Source: Cellvibrionaceae bacterium | GTDB taxonomy: Bacteria > Pseudomonadota > Gammaproteobacteria > Pseudomonadales > Cellvibrionaceae | DNA length: 64,000 bases | Reading direction: 5' to 3' | NCBI GenBank assembly: GCA_021151825.1 | Contig: JAGKWQ010000004.1 | Span: forward strand, 248,001-312,000 | In this document: piece by piece, positions 16,393-24,720 of the stretch | Numbering within the stretch: the first letter of the stretch is position 1 | Layout of the letters: each line of letters opens with the position of its first letter | Made by a program: the position numbers and the translations under genes | Notes under the pieces: model-generated | Databases searched by the model: none | Told to the model about the DNA's origin: nothing | Seen by the model: only the letters and a program-made list of their open reading frames with translations

Positions 16393-17838
16393 TTATTTTC
16401 CAGTTTCCAAAACGCAATCCCTTAATTTTTGCATAGCAGGTTCAATGTTGTGTTGTGCAATCCGCCCGAGCCCGAGCATAAGTTGATTGGGAATTTTTTC
16501 AGTTACACTAAATTCATTGCCGCAATGAATTTTAATACCCCGTTGAAGTGCATTTGTACACACTGCTTGTGCTGAATAATCAGAATGTAAATTAAGTGTT
16601 AGATGCACTCCGGCGCGTATAGCCCCAGGTGTTAAAATCCCTTTTGCATATTTATTCACTCCGGCAATGATCGCCGTATATCGTTGTTCGTAAATACGAT
16701 TCATCCGGGAAATATGCCGGCGCAATTCACCGGTTTGCATAAATTCGGCGAGTGCAAGTTGTACCGTGAGAGGATTGCGCCAATCTTGTGCCTGCCGTAC
16801 GTTAGCCAAATAGGGAATGGCCCATTCTGGCGCGGCGATAAAACCGGTACGAATATCAAAGAACATGCATTTTGAAAATGTTCCTACATAAAAAACACGG
16901 CCCTCAGAATCCAGTGTTTGCAATGCATCGATAGGTTGTGAGCCAATGCGAAATTCACTGTCGTAATCGTCTTCGATAATAATCATATCGCGCTGTTTTG
17001 CGAGTTTTAGTAACTCAGTTCTGCGTGAGATTGACATGGGAACCGACGTGGGAAACTGATGGGTGGGCGTTACAAATACTATTTTCACACCCGGTGGAAT
17101 TGCATCTACTACCAAGCCTTCTTCATCGACCGGCACATCAAAAATACAGGCTCCCGCTGTCACAAATGCACGTCTGGCCATGGGATAACCTGGGGATTCA
17201 ATCGCTACACCGGTTTCACCCGGTTTAATAAATAACTGTGCTAACAATACATAGGCCTGCTGTGCGCCACTGCAGATAAAAATATTTTCAGGGTTGCAGC
17301 TAACTGCACGGGATTGTGAAATAAACTTTGCAATCATATTGCGTAATAGTGGCTGGCCTGCGGGATGACCAGGTTCCATCGTCCTGGTTTCCATTTTTCG
17401 ATATTGTCGGTTAATCGCGCGCCGCCAGATTTCAAAAGGAAATGTGCTGGTGTCTGCAAGGCCTATTGAAAAATTAAATTTAATGGTCGACGTGGTTGGC
17501 TGTGCAAAAAGTGTGGTGTCTTGCCAGTGGGGAGCAATACCCATTATAAAATTTGCAGCCATCGCTGATTGGGGCAGGGTGGATGCTATATCCGCAACCA
17601 ATGTTTTACTTCCCGCCTGGGTTATGAGCAATCCTTCACTTTGTAGTCGCGCGTAGACTTGCAATATGGTATTGCGCGAAACGTTCAAATGTGTAGCCAA
17701 TAATCGGCTGGACGGTATCGCGATTCCTGCTGCCAGACGCCCCTGCAAAATTGCTTTGCTAAGTTGATTGTAAATTTGCGCGACGAGATTGCCAGATTCG
17801 CGCGAAACATGCAGGCCCAAAGCAAAAACTGGTTCCAT
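16393..17838 (-). CDS. MocR/PdxR-family transcriptional regulator (GntR HTH + aminotransferase fold)
   Basis: 481 residues, the usual MocR length. Winged helix at about 15-85, with IPSSRLLATHLNVSRNT (recognition helix). The aminotransferase-like domain follows, with SPGYP, VTPTHQFPTS, the IIEDDYDSEFR block (287-297) and the PLP lysine Lys323 in VGTFSKCMF. These proteins bind PLP as an effector and commonly control a divergent neighbour. Here the divergent gene is the SGNH hydrolase at 18073, with a long perfect palindrome in between. An aminotransferase substrate role is unlikely. Confidence 0.9.
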   Translation of the reverse strand: MEPVFALGLHVSRESGNLVAQIYNQLSKAILQGRLAAGIAIPSSRLLATHLNVSRNTILQVYARLQSEGLLITQAGSKTLVADIASTLPQSAMAANFIMGIAPHWQDTTLFAQPTTSTIKFNFSIGLADTSTFPFEIWRRAINRQYRKMETRTMEPGHPAGQPLLRNMIAKFISQSRAVSCNPENIFICSGAQQAYVLLAQLFIKPGETGVAIESPGYPMARRAFVTAGACIFDVPVDEEGLVVDAIPPGVKIVFVTPTHQFPTSVPMSISRRTELLKLAKQRDMIIIEDDYDSEFRIGSQPIDALQTLDSEGRVFYVGTFSKCMFFDIRTGFIAAPEWAIPYLANVRQAQDWRNPLTVQLALAEFMQTGELRRHISRMNRIYEQRYTAIIAGVNKYAKGILTPGAIRAGVHLTLNLHSDYSAQAVCTNALQRGIKIHCGNEFSVTEKIPNQLMLGLGRIAQHNIEPAMQKLRDCVLETGK

Positions 17839-17972
17839 AAAATTCCTGATTACTGGTTCTTTTGCCCAGCCAATATACGTGGGACGCTAGGCCTACTCAA
17901 TGACAGAAGGATACTGTCGCTGGGTGGGTCATGCACTCTATGTAAAAGAGTTGGTTCGTAAATGCTGAAAGA

Positions 17973-18009
17973 AAAAATTCTGTCACATGCAATGTGTGAC
18001 AGAATTTTT
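17973..18009. promoter_or_regulatory. Perfect 15-bp inverted repeat between mocR-like and hydrolase genes
   Basis: AAAAATTCTGTCACA (17973-17987), 7-base spacer, TGTGACAGAATTTTT (17995-18009). It lies 64 bp before the hydrolase ATG and 135 bp from the MocR start. It is a candidate operator for the MocR protein or another dimeric regulator. Alternatively it folds as a weak leader hairpin, since a T run ends the right arm. The order TCACA-N7-TGTGA is opposite to a CRP site. Confidence 0.55.
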
Positions 18010-18072
18010 ACAACCAAACTCCATTCAAGCAATTCCGCTTTTTCAATAATCTCTCTTTGAAGGACAATATCT

Positions 18073-19329
18073 ATGAGTACTTTAACGAAAAAAATTAGCC
18101 TGCTACTCGGATTTTTAGTATCGATTTCCTGTGCAATGGTAAATGCAATCGAATTAACAGATGATTCGTTGCAGTACCAGAATTCATTGCGTGATAGTTA
18201 TCGTGAGCAATGGGTTGCTACCTGGACAACTCCCCCGACTGCCGCTGGAACCGCATTCGAGCCGCCTAAAATTTTTGAGAACCAGACTATACGACAAACT
18301 GTCCGCATAAGTTCAGGTGGGCAACGTTTTCGTATTCGTATTTCCAATGCGTTTGGCAGCCAGGCTTTAAAAATTGGCGCGGCACATCTTGCGTTGCAGT
18401 CAACCGGTGCAGCAATTGTCCCTGGCACAGATCGTGTGCTTAAATTCAGCGGGCTGCCATCTATTGCTATTCCTGCGGGTGCAGTTGCGCTCAGCGATCC
18501 CATCGATCTTTCCGTGGCTGCACAAACCGTACTCTCTGTGAGTATTTATGCCCCTGTTAATACCGGGCCTGCAACTTATGTGGAAGGTGTTAATCAGAAT
18601 ACTTATATTTCGACATCAGGCGATTTTACTGGCGCTACCAACTTGCCAGTGGCAGAAACAGTGACTTCAAACTATTTTCTGACGGCCGTTGAGGTATCAG
18701 TACGTAAAAACTCCGGTGTTGTCATCGCATTTGGAGACTCGGTAACAAAAGGCGCAACACCAACCAACTGGCCCGGTTTTTTATTCGGGCGTTTCAATGC
18801 TAATTACACTGCACAAAAGCTTGCAGTGGTAAATCAGGGAATTGGTTGCAATCGTTCATTACGTGATTTTTGCGGACCCAATGCCGCCGCCCGTTTTGAT
18901 CGTGATGTACTCTCTGTTACAGGGGCAACTCATGTTATTGTGGCTTTGGGATTGGTGGATATTATTTCCCCGACGGTCTCGGGCAATTTATCGGAAGTTG
19001 CCACTACCAGCGATATCATCGTTGGATTAAAGCAATTAATTGAGCGTGCACGCGCAAAAGGTTTGAAAGTATATGGAGCAACTATTACACCATTTGGCGA
19101 TAGTATTTTTGGTGTATACACACCGGAAAATGAAGCAACACGCACAGCAGTGAATCGCTGGATTCGCACGAGTGGTGCTTATGATGGGGTAATTGATTTT
19201 GATAAGGTTGTACGTGATCCGGCAGATCCAAAACGTTTCTGGCCGATTTATACCGTCGATGGTATTCATCCCAATGATGCGGGTAATGCATTAATGGCTA
19301 ATGCGATTGATCTTTCGCTATTTGATTAA
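18073..19329 (+). CDS. Secreted SGNH/GDSL hydrolase
   Basis: 418 residues with a signal peptide (about 1-25). An N-terminal beta domain (about 45-205) precedes the SGNH domain: block I AFGDSVTKG with Ser223, a block II-like NQGIGCNRSLRD, then FDRDVLSVTGATHVIV, and block V DGIHPND with Asp396 and His399. It likely removes acyl groups (acetyl or similar) from a carbohydrate or ester, as in XynE-like members. In block III the usual Gly-x-Asn-Asp reads Gly-Leu-Val-Asp (293-296), so the oxyanion-hole Asn is replaced by Val. Divergent from the MocR regulator. GAAGGA provides the ribosome site. Confidence 0.87.
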   Translation: MSTLTKKISLLLGFLVSISCAMVNAIELTDDSLQYQNSLRDSYREQWVATWTTPPTAAGTAFEPPKIFENQTIRQTVRISSGGQRFRIRISNAFGSQALKIGAAHLALQSTGAAIVPGTDRVLKFSGLPSIAIPAGAVALSDPIDLSVAAQTVLSVSIYAPVNTGPATYVEGVNQNTYISTSGDFTGATNLPVAETVTSNYFLTAVEVSVRKNSGVVIAFGDSVTKGATPTNWPGFLFGRFNANYTAQKLAVVNQGIGCNRSLRDFCGPNAAARFDRDVLSVTGATHVIVALGLVDIISPTVSGNLSEVATTSDIIVGLKQLIERARAKGLKVYGATITPFGDSIFGVYTPENEATRTAVNRWIRTSGAYDGVIDFDKVVRDPADPKRFWPIYTVDGIHPNDAGNALMANAIDLSLFD

Positions 19330-19750
19330 TTACTGTTTAAATAATAGGGTTGCATCGAAAATAATTCAGATCGTCGTTTGGCATTGCCTTGAATTAACGG
19401 TGGGGTAACTTAAATGTTACCCCCAATAATAATTATTGGCCCATTTCGCAAATAAGTGTTTGTTTTTACACAGAATCAAATCGTCTGCTCGTTTTTGCAC
19501 AATCTATATTGGCAACCCCTCGAAAACTGCTAAATAACAAGGTTTTAGCTGCTCAAACCCTGCTTTCTTATAGGCATAAAGATTGCTTCCACCCTGGTTC
19601 CATTTGTTAACAGTCTCGTTGTCAGGGCAATCGGCTATTTATTCTTCAAATGATGTACCCGTGACTGATGATGGCAATCGGTGTTTATTGCTTATTTAGG
19701 TGTGATTAATCAGTTATTAGTAATCCATTTATTAATTAACAGGAGTCGGT
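19330..19750. other. Intergenic region with a stable hairpin
   Basis: No coding potential. A perfect hairpin GGGGTAAC (19402-19409), loop TTAAAT, GTTACCCC (19416-19423) may terminate the hydrolase transcript, though no T run follows. A short palindrome CCAATAATAATTATTGG overlaps its right edge. The rest must hold the promoter of the cupin operon. Confidence 0.5.
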
Positions 19751-20216
19751 ATGAAGTTTTTGTTATTGCAAAAAAAAATGGTTGTTGATGTTGTTCATGG
19801 TTTTAGCTTATGGCGCGACTGCAGTTGAGCTTGATCCGCGTTCGGTTGAGTTTAAGGAGCCGAAGGATATTAAATGGGTCCGCAACGCCGCCGGTACTAA
19901 TGAACAAGCGATTTTATTTGGCGATCCTGCCAAACCAGGCCCCTATGTTGTGCGTATTAAATGGTTGCCAGGTAATTTTTCCAAACCGCATTTTCATAAT
20001 GGCGATAGATTCTTTGTCGTGGTGTCAGGAACCTGGTGGGTTGGCACTGGCGATAAGTTTGATACTGAACAAACCGTTGCTGTGCCCGCCGGTAGCTATG
20101 TAATCCATAAAGGCGGCCAGGTACATTTTGATGGTGCTAAAGGTGAAGAGGCAATTATTCAGGTATCGGGTATCGGCCCGGTAAAAACCGAGCAACTTGC
20201 GGATCATGCGCACTAA
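19751..20216 (+). CDS. Exported cupin-domain protein, reading frame broken at an A9 tract
   Basis: The cupin core is clear: GDPAKPGPYVVRIKWLPG, the metal-binding PHFHNGDRFFVVVSGT (His-x-His with Glu replaced by Asp) and a second motif with GGQVHFDGA. The best start, ATG 19751, has AGGAG 5 bases upstream and encodes MKFLLLQKK, but the frame runs into a stop unless one A of the A9 tract (19770-19778) is skipped. With eight A the frame continues WLLMLFMVLAYGATAVEL, a perfect signal peptide. Without slippage translation would have to begin at TTG 19782. It could be sequencing error, phase variation or transcriptional slippage. The next gene begins 24 bases after. Confidence 0.75.
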
Positions 20217-20239
20217 TTTAAATTGATGTGGAGTTGGTA

Positions 20240-21397
20240 ATGCAGTGGTTAAAAAGGGTAGTGCAGTTGTTTAAAAAATATTTGGCAGTATGCCAAATCA
20301 ACAGGGTAGAGTTTTATTTGGTTTTTGGCGCTGCTATTTCTACACAGGCTGCGGAATTACCACTGCAAAATATAAAATTGCCACCGGGTTTTGAAATCAG
20401 TATTTTTGCAGAAAATGTTGTGAATGCCCGCTCATTGGTATTGAGCGATGCGCAGACATTATTTGTGAGTACACGTAATGAAGGAAAAGTTTATGCCATT
20501 AAACACGACGGCACCAAAGCGCAAAAAATTATTACCATTGCTTCCGGTTTGAATCGTCCTAACGGAGTTGCTTTTCGCAAAGGCTCGCTATATGTGGCTG
20601 AAGTTAACCGTATCTTGCGTTATGACAATATTGAAGCGCAATTGGATACTCCGCCGAAGCCTGTTGTAGTTACTGATCAATATCCCAGTGATAACGCTCA
20701 CGGCTGGAAATTTATTCGTTTTGGCCCTGATGGTTTGTTGTATGTCCCTATCGGTGCACCTTGCAATATTTGTGAGCCAGGTGACCCTTACGCCAGCATC
20801 ACGCGTATTGATGTAGACAAGCGCAATGCGAAGCCGGAAATATTTGCGCGCGGTATTCGTAACACGGTTGGCTTTGATTGGCACCCGCAAACTGGTGAAT
20901 TGTGGTTTACCGAAAATGGCCGTGACCATTTGGGCGATGACATTCCCCCGGAAGAATTAAATCGCGTAACTAAAGCAGGGCAGCATTTTGGATATCCCTA
21001 TTGCCATGGTGGCGATATTCCTGATCCGGAATTTGGTAGTAAACGTAAGTGCGATGAATTTACCCCGCCAGAGGTAAAGTTCCAGGCACATTCTGCTGCG
21101 TTGGGAATTCGTTTTTACACTGGCCCCTCTTTTCCGGCTGAATATCGCAACCAGGCGTTTATTGCCCAACACGGCTCCTGGAATCGCACCAAAAAATCGG
21201 GTTACAAATTATTGACTGTGAACACTGCCGTGAAAACAGGCGAAAAACCGCAATATAAAGTATTTGCAGAAGGTTGGTTAAATAGCGATGACACCGTGTG
21301 GGGCCGACCGGTAGATTTACTGCAATTGCCTGATGGCTCGTTGTTGGTGTCGGACGATTACGCCAACGTGATTTATCGGATTTCTTACAAAAAATAA
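20240..21397 (+). CDS. Exported sorbosone-dehydrogenase-like (PQQ-type beta-propeller) protein
   Basis: 385 residues from ATG 20240, supported by GGAG 6 bases upstream. The region after an uncleaved or long leader (ends QAAELP, about 40) begins with LPPGFEISIFAENV, followed by propeller repeats such as RPNGVAFRKGSLYVAEVN, GWKFIRFGPDGLLYVPIGAPCN, RGIRNTVGFDWHPQTGELWFTENGRD (quoted in parts) and GRPVDLLQLPDGSLLVSDD. This matches L-sorbosone dehydrogenase and related soluble PQQ sugar dehydrogenases. The actual substrate and whether PQQ is bound are unknown; no PQQ synthesis genes are here. Electrons could pass to the c-type cytochromes. Same operon as the cupin and peroxiredoxin. Confidence 0.8.
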   Translation: MQWLKRVVQLFKKYLAVCQINRVEFYLVFGAAISTQAAELPLQNIKLPPGFEISIFAENVVNARSLVLSDAQTLFVSTRNEGKVYAIKHDGTKAQKIITIASGLNRPNGVAFRKGSLYVAEVNRILRYDNIEAQLDTPPKPVVVTDQYPSDNAHGWKFIRFGPDGLLYVPIGAPCNICEPGDPYASITRIDVDKRNAKPEIFARGIRNTVGFDWHPQTGELWFTENGRDHLGDDIPPEELNRVTKAGQHFGYPYCHGGDIPDPEFGSKRKCDEFTPPEVKFQAHSAALGIRFYTGPSFPAEYRNQAFIAQHGSWNRTKKSGYKLLTVNTAVKTGEKPQYKVFAEGWLNSDDTVWGRPVDLLQLPDGSLLVSDDYANVIYRISYKK

Positions 21398-21456
21398 TAG
21401 TTTTACAAAGAGGCAGTCACAAAAGAAAAAACTTCTTGCATACAAAGGTGAGGACA

Positions 21457-22032
21457 ATGAAAAAAATCAATTGGTTAGTATTGCTGGCTTGTTTTGCTTT
21501 GCCCGTTAGTGCGCAAATTAAAGTGGGAGATAGCGCATTGGCATTTGATACCCAGGCGTCATTTGGAGGTAAATCATTCGCTTATTCGTTAAAGGATTCG
21601 CTTAAAAAAGGACCCGTAGTAGTTTATTTCTATCCTACGGCTTTTGGTGGGGGATGTAGTATCCAGGCGCGTGCATTTGCAGTAAACCATGAAAAATTTG
21701 CTGCCGCAGGTGCGACTATTGTCGGGGTATCATTGGATGATATTAATCGCTTGAATGAATTCTCTGCTGACCCACAATTTTGTGCCAGTAAATTTCCAGT
21801 CGCCTCAGATACTGATGGAAAAATTGCCAACGCCTATGGATTAACGGTAAATGAATCCACCGTAGGCAGAAAAGATATTCGCGGTGTTACGGTGAATCAC
21901 GGCTCAATTGATCGTACTACATTTATTGTGGGGCAAGATGGGAAAGTAGCGGCGACAATTGGTGGATTAAAACCAGCGGAAAATGTGGATCAAGCGTTAC
22001 AAGAAATTCAGAAACTGCATAAGCAAGGTTAA
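21457..22032 (+). CDS. Exported peroxiredoxin (AhpC/TSA family), copy 1
   Basis: 191 residues from ATG 21457 (GGTGAGG upstream). Signal peptide ends VSAQ (residue 20). Thioredoxin fold with VVVYFYPTAFGGGC; Cys67 is at the peroxidatic position, and Cys109 (PQFCA) could be the resolving cysteine of an atypical 2-Cys enzyme. The usual Thr three residues before the cysteine is Gly here. It should reduce peroxides in the periplasm, so an exported thioredoxin-like donor is needed. It is closely related to the protein at 60394. Third gene of the cupin/propeller/peroxiredoxin operon, which suggests the oxidase or dehydrogenase neighbours generate peroxide. Confidence 0.87.
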   Translation: MKKINWLVLLACFALPVSAQIKVGDSALAFDTQASFGGKSFAYSLKDSLKKGPVVVYFYPTAFGGGCSIQARAFAVNHEKFAAAGATIVGVSLDDINRLNEFSADPQFCASKFPVASDTDGKIANAYGLTVNESTVGRKDIRGVTVNHGSIDRTTFIVGQDGKVAATIGGLKPAENVDQALQEIQKLHKQG

Positions 22033-22107
22033 TTGAGCCAGAGCTGTTTTAGCGAGTTTTTTTACGATTGTTTTTCACGTTAATTTTGTAGTAGTTCTGC
22101 CGATAGC

Positions 22108-22140
22108 AAATTCAGGTTGGAGTTGTCCCAACCTGAATTT
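22108..22140 (+). terminator. Bidirectional rho-independent terminator
   Basis: Perfect 13-bp stem AAATTCAGGTTGG / CCAACCTGAATTT with loop AGTTGTC, between the peroxiredoxin (+) and the GlcG/HbpS-type gene (-). Confidence 0.88.
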
Positions 22141-22145
22141 TATTT

Positions 22146-22634
22146 TCACTTGGCTTTTAAACTCGCTAAGCCTGCTTCCGCAATTTGGCCATCCTGTTGT
22201 GACGTTGCACCACTCACACCAATTGCACCGATAATTTTATTATCAACCACAATCGGTGAGCCGCCTTCAATTAATAAAGTTCCTTCTGGCAGGCTGAGTA
22301 ATACATTGCGGCCACCGGTTACGCCTTCTTCAAATACTTTGGTGGGGCGTTTGAAGTTATTAGCGGTACGTGCCTTGCCAATAGCAACATCTACGCTGGC
22401 TATTTGGGTACCATCAATTTTTTCCAGGTAAGTGAGTGTTCCACTGGAATCTACAATACTGATGACCACGGTTAAATTTTGCTTTTTTGCTTCAGCAGCG
22501 GCAGCAGCAGCTATTTTTTTAGCGGAGTCCAATGTAATAGGCGCACCGTAAGTAAGCGTTTGGGCAAACGCGCCGGTGGCAATGGAAACAGCAGATCCCA
22601 CTAAAAAAGCCAACAATGTTTTCTTAACTTGCAT
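22146..22634 (-). CDS. Exported GlcG/HbpS-family (heme-degrading-type) protein
   Basis: 162 residues, signal peptide ending FAQ (about 25). The rest is one GlcG/HbpS domain: LDSAKKIAAAAAAEAKK helix, VVISIVDSSGTLTYLEKIDG, the helix KARTANNF, and the glycine-rich strand GGSPIVVDNKIIGAIGVSG. Family members bind haem or cobalamin, or act with glycolate oxidase; in HbpS the export and haem binding are documented. The periplasmic location here fits a haem or redox-cofactor-binding role. TTGGAGATC provides a good ribosome site. Confidence 0.85.
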   Translation of the reverse strand: MQVKKTLLAFLVGSAVSIATGAFAQTLTYGAPITLDSAKKIAAAAAAEAKKQNLTVVISIVDSSGTLTYLEKIDGTQIASVDVAIGKARTANNFKRPTKVFEEGVTGGRNVLLSLPEGTLLIEGGSPIVVDNKIIGAIGVSGATSQQDGQIAEAGLASLKAK

Positions 22635-22778
22635 GTGATCTCCAATAAAATAATAAGGATTAAAAATAATAATTTCCTGCCGATTATTCCGGATATTTGG
22701 TGTTATGGCGCTAACTTAACGAAATACCGGGATATTAGCAATTCATGCTGTTAATAACATTCTGTGCAAGAAATTTTA

Positions 22779-23729
22779 TCAAGGTTTATCGACAGAAAGA
22801 TGTCCGTGCGGGTTGTTATACTCAATACATGCACGCTCTTCTTCGTTTTCAATAATTGTTTCCTTGCCATCGTGTTTTGCTTTGCGCACAGCATAAACAA
22901 CTGCTCTGGGTTCATCTTTCTCAGTCCATTTACGCTCGGTGACTGTTACAGTAAATGGGTGGGTATAGACTGTTGGGTCACTGATTTCTGCAATATAGTT
23001 GTAGCGCTTGCCATCATTATCAAAAACATAGCGCTCGGTGATTTTTACATTTTCGCTCGCAAATTCACCAGTGCGCCCATATTTTGATTTACCGTTGTAG
23101 TTGGCAACATCCACAACCAACGTATTACCTTCCCAGTGTCCGCGCGAATCGCCATTCCATAAACGAATAGTTTCCGGAAGCTTTGGTTTTCCATCCAGAT
23201 GAATAATGCGATTGCCTTGATCGAATAAGAAAACAACGTAACCGGGATACTGCAAAATTTCATGGCCATGCATGTACAGTGATTGTGGAATTCCCTGGGG
23301 AGCACAGCGCGCGAGTGGATCAATAAATTCCGGTTTGATCGGGTTATCATAATAATCCTGGTACTCTTTTACTTTTGCCAATGCCCATGGTTGAAAGGGT
23401 ACTTCTCCGTTAGCTGGGTCGCTTACGCGGCTCGGTGCGCGTTGATCTCTCGGTGGTAAAACCCGCGGGCGTTCACCCGTTGAAATACCTTCAGGATCAG
23501 TAAAATTCAAATAGCTGCCAAACGCCGGGCTCCAGTGGCCACTGACATCAGGTTGGTCATCGGCGAGTTTGGGGCCGATCCACTTACCTGAAGCAATCTT
23601 TGCATGAGATTTATCAACCGGTGCAACTGATGATGTAGCGGCAGACGATTGCGCGTGAACATAAGAAGCCGCGTTGGCCGCTAACAGAATAATGAGTAAT
23701 GTTCTGAATGTATTCTGATGTGATTTCAT
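22779..23729 (-). CDS. Secreted protein of unknown function, PD-x-SG-x-W family, copy A
   Basis: 316 residues, signal peptide to about 26 (YVHAQ). Signature segments: QPDVSGHWSP, a CAPQGIPQ loop, QYPGYVVFLFDQGNRIIHLDG, GDSRGHWEGNTLVVDVANY, and a late ERYVFDND...TYTDPxVYTxPxT-like pattern. These segments define a family of secreted proteins that is common near TBDRs in Acidobacteria and Proteobacteria and has, to my knowledge, no assigned function. Copy B lies 8 bases upstream in the same operon. AGGAGG precedes the start. The conserved Trp, Asp and Gly positions suggest a beta-barrel or lipocalin-like ligand pocket, which is inference only. Confidence 0.75.
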   Translation of the reverse strand: MKSHQNTFRTLLIILLAANAASYVHAQSSAATSSVAPVDKSHAKIASGKWIGPKLADDQPDVSGHWSPAFGSYLNFTDPEGISTGERPRVLPPRDQRAPSRVSDPANGEVPFQPWALAKVKEYQDYYDNPIKPEFIDPLARCAPQGIPQSLYMHGHEILQYPGYVVFLFDQGNRIIHLDGKPKLPETIRLWNGDSRGHWEGNTLVVDVANYNGKSKYGRTGEFASENVKITERYVFDNDGKRYNYIAEISDPTVYTHPFTVTVTERKWTEKDEPRAVVYAVRKAKHDGKETIIENEEERACIEYNNPHGHLSVDKP

Positions 23730-23737
23730 AACGCCTC

Positions 23738-24529
23738 CTATTTGCCATCGCGCTTGGGTGGATAAATATCATCAAAGTCCAGGGTGAAACGATAGTCTTC
23801 AATTAACTGGAAATGTTCTTCGCGATGTCGATGCAAAATAATATTGAGCGTCCATGGCCGGCTATAAACATTCGGGTCTTCCAGTGTGGCTTTGTAAGCT
23901 ATTGTGTTGGTGTCCAGGAACTTCCAATATTCAATTAAATGCAGCGTCGAGCTGTGAAAATTACCGGCGCGATCAAGCCAGGTTTTATCATTAAAGTTAA
24001 TGGTGTCTACCACCAGTGTATCTTTCTCCCAGCGTGCCCTTGAATCGCCGAGCAACAAATCATAGCCATCATCAGGGTGTTGGGTGTTATTGGTATGGAT
24101 AGTACGAATGGAGTGGCCAAATTGAAAAATAATATGTATGTCACGCGCACGTTGAAAAATTTGAAAGGGTTCAGGGTAATAAATTCCTCGTGGTATACCG
24201 AGGGTCCAACCTTTTAGTGCTGGATCTAATTCATTGCGTTCTGTAAAGTTTTTATCGCGTTGCGCTAATGCTTCCGGCAAGTAAGGAATTACATTACCTT
24301 CAACAACACCGGCTCCGGGCGGTGCATCTTTTCTGCTGTTGTGCGGCTCCAGACCATAATCTGCTGCACTGGTTGTTTGCCAGATGCCGGAAAAATCCGG
24401 TTTGCCATTCGCGAGGCGCGGGATTTTTTCGGCAGCGCTGGCCGGATAGCTGGTTATGATCAAAAAAAACAGTAAACCGAGAGCGGTAAATACAACTAAC
24501 CGCCTGGATTGTGCATTGGTGTCTAACAT
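23738..24529 (-). CDS. Secreted protein of unknown function, PD-x-SG-x-W family, copy B
   Basis: 263 residues when started at ATG 24529, which has CCGGAGGG directly upstream; an in-frame ATG at 24574 has no ribosome site. Signal peptide ends near PASAAE. It shares with copy A the PDFSGIWQT opening, IFQFGHSIRTIHT, GDSRARWEKDTLVVDTINF and the DPNVYSRPWTL segment. The two copies are only moderately alike, so the duplication is old. It lies downstream of TBDR-1 but a strong terminator (24649-24683) separates them. Confidence 0.75.
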   Translation of the reverse strand: MLDTNAQSRRLVVFTALGLLFFLIITSYPASAAEKIPRLANGKPDFSGIWQTTSAADYGLEPHNSRKDAPPGAGVVEGNVIPYLPEALAQRDKNFTERNELDPALKGWTLGIPRGIYYPEPFQIFQRARDIHIIFQFGHSIRTIHTNNTQHPDDGYDLLLGDSRARWEKDTLVVDTINFNDKTWLDRAGNFHSSTLHLIEYWKFLDTNTIAYKATLEDPNVYSRPWTLNIILHRHREEHFQLIEDYRFTLDFDDIYPPKRDGK

Positions 24530-24648
24530 TTTCCCTCCGGCACTTTTTAAATAAACGCTTGTATAAATAACCACAGGTATAGAGAGCTGCTTTTGATGTA
24601 AGCAGTTTTAATCAGCAAACATGTAAAAAATAACAATTATAAAAAAGC

Positions 24649-24683
24649 AAAATTGCCCGGGTCATAAATGGCCGGGCAATTTT
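24649..24683 (-). terminator. Rho-independent terminator after TBDR-1
   Basis: Perfect 12-bp stem AAAATTGCCCGG / CCGGGCAATTTT with an 11-base loop, T-rich on both flanks. Ends the TBDR-1 transcript before copy B of the secreted family. Confidence 0.85.
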
Positions 24684-24720
24684 TTAAAACGTATAAATAA
24701 ATGCAGCGGTATTCAACAAA

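Noticed and set aside
17973..18009. CRP-binding site
   Set aside because: The half-sites are TCACA then TGTGA, the reverse order of the CRP consensus TGTGA-N6-TCACA, and the spacing is 7.
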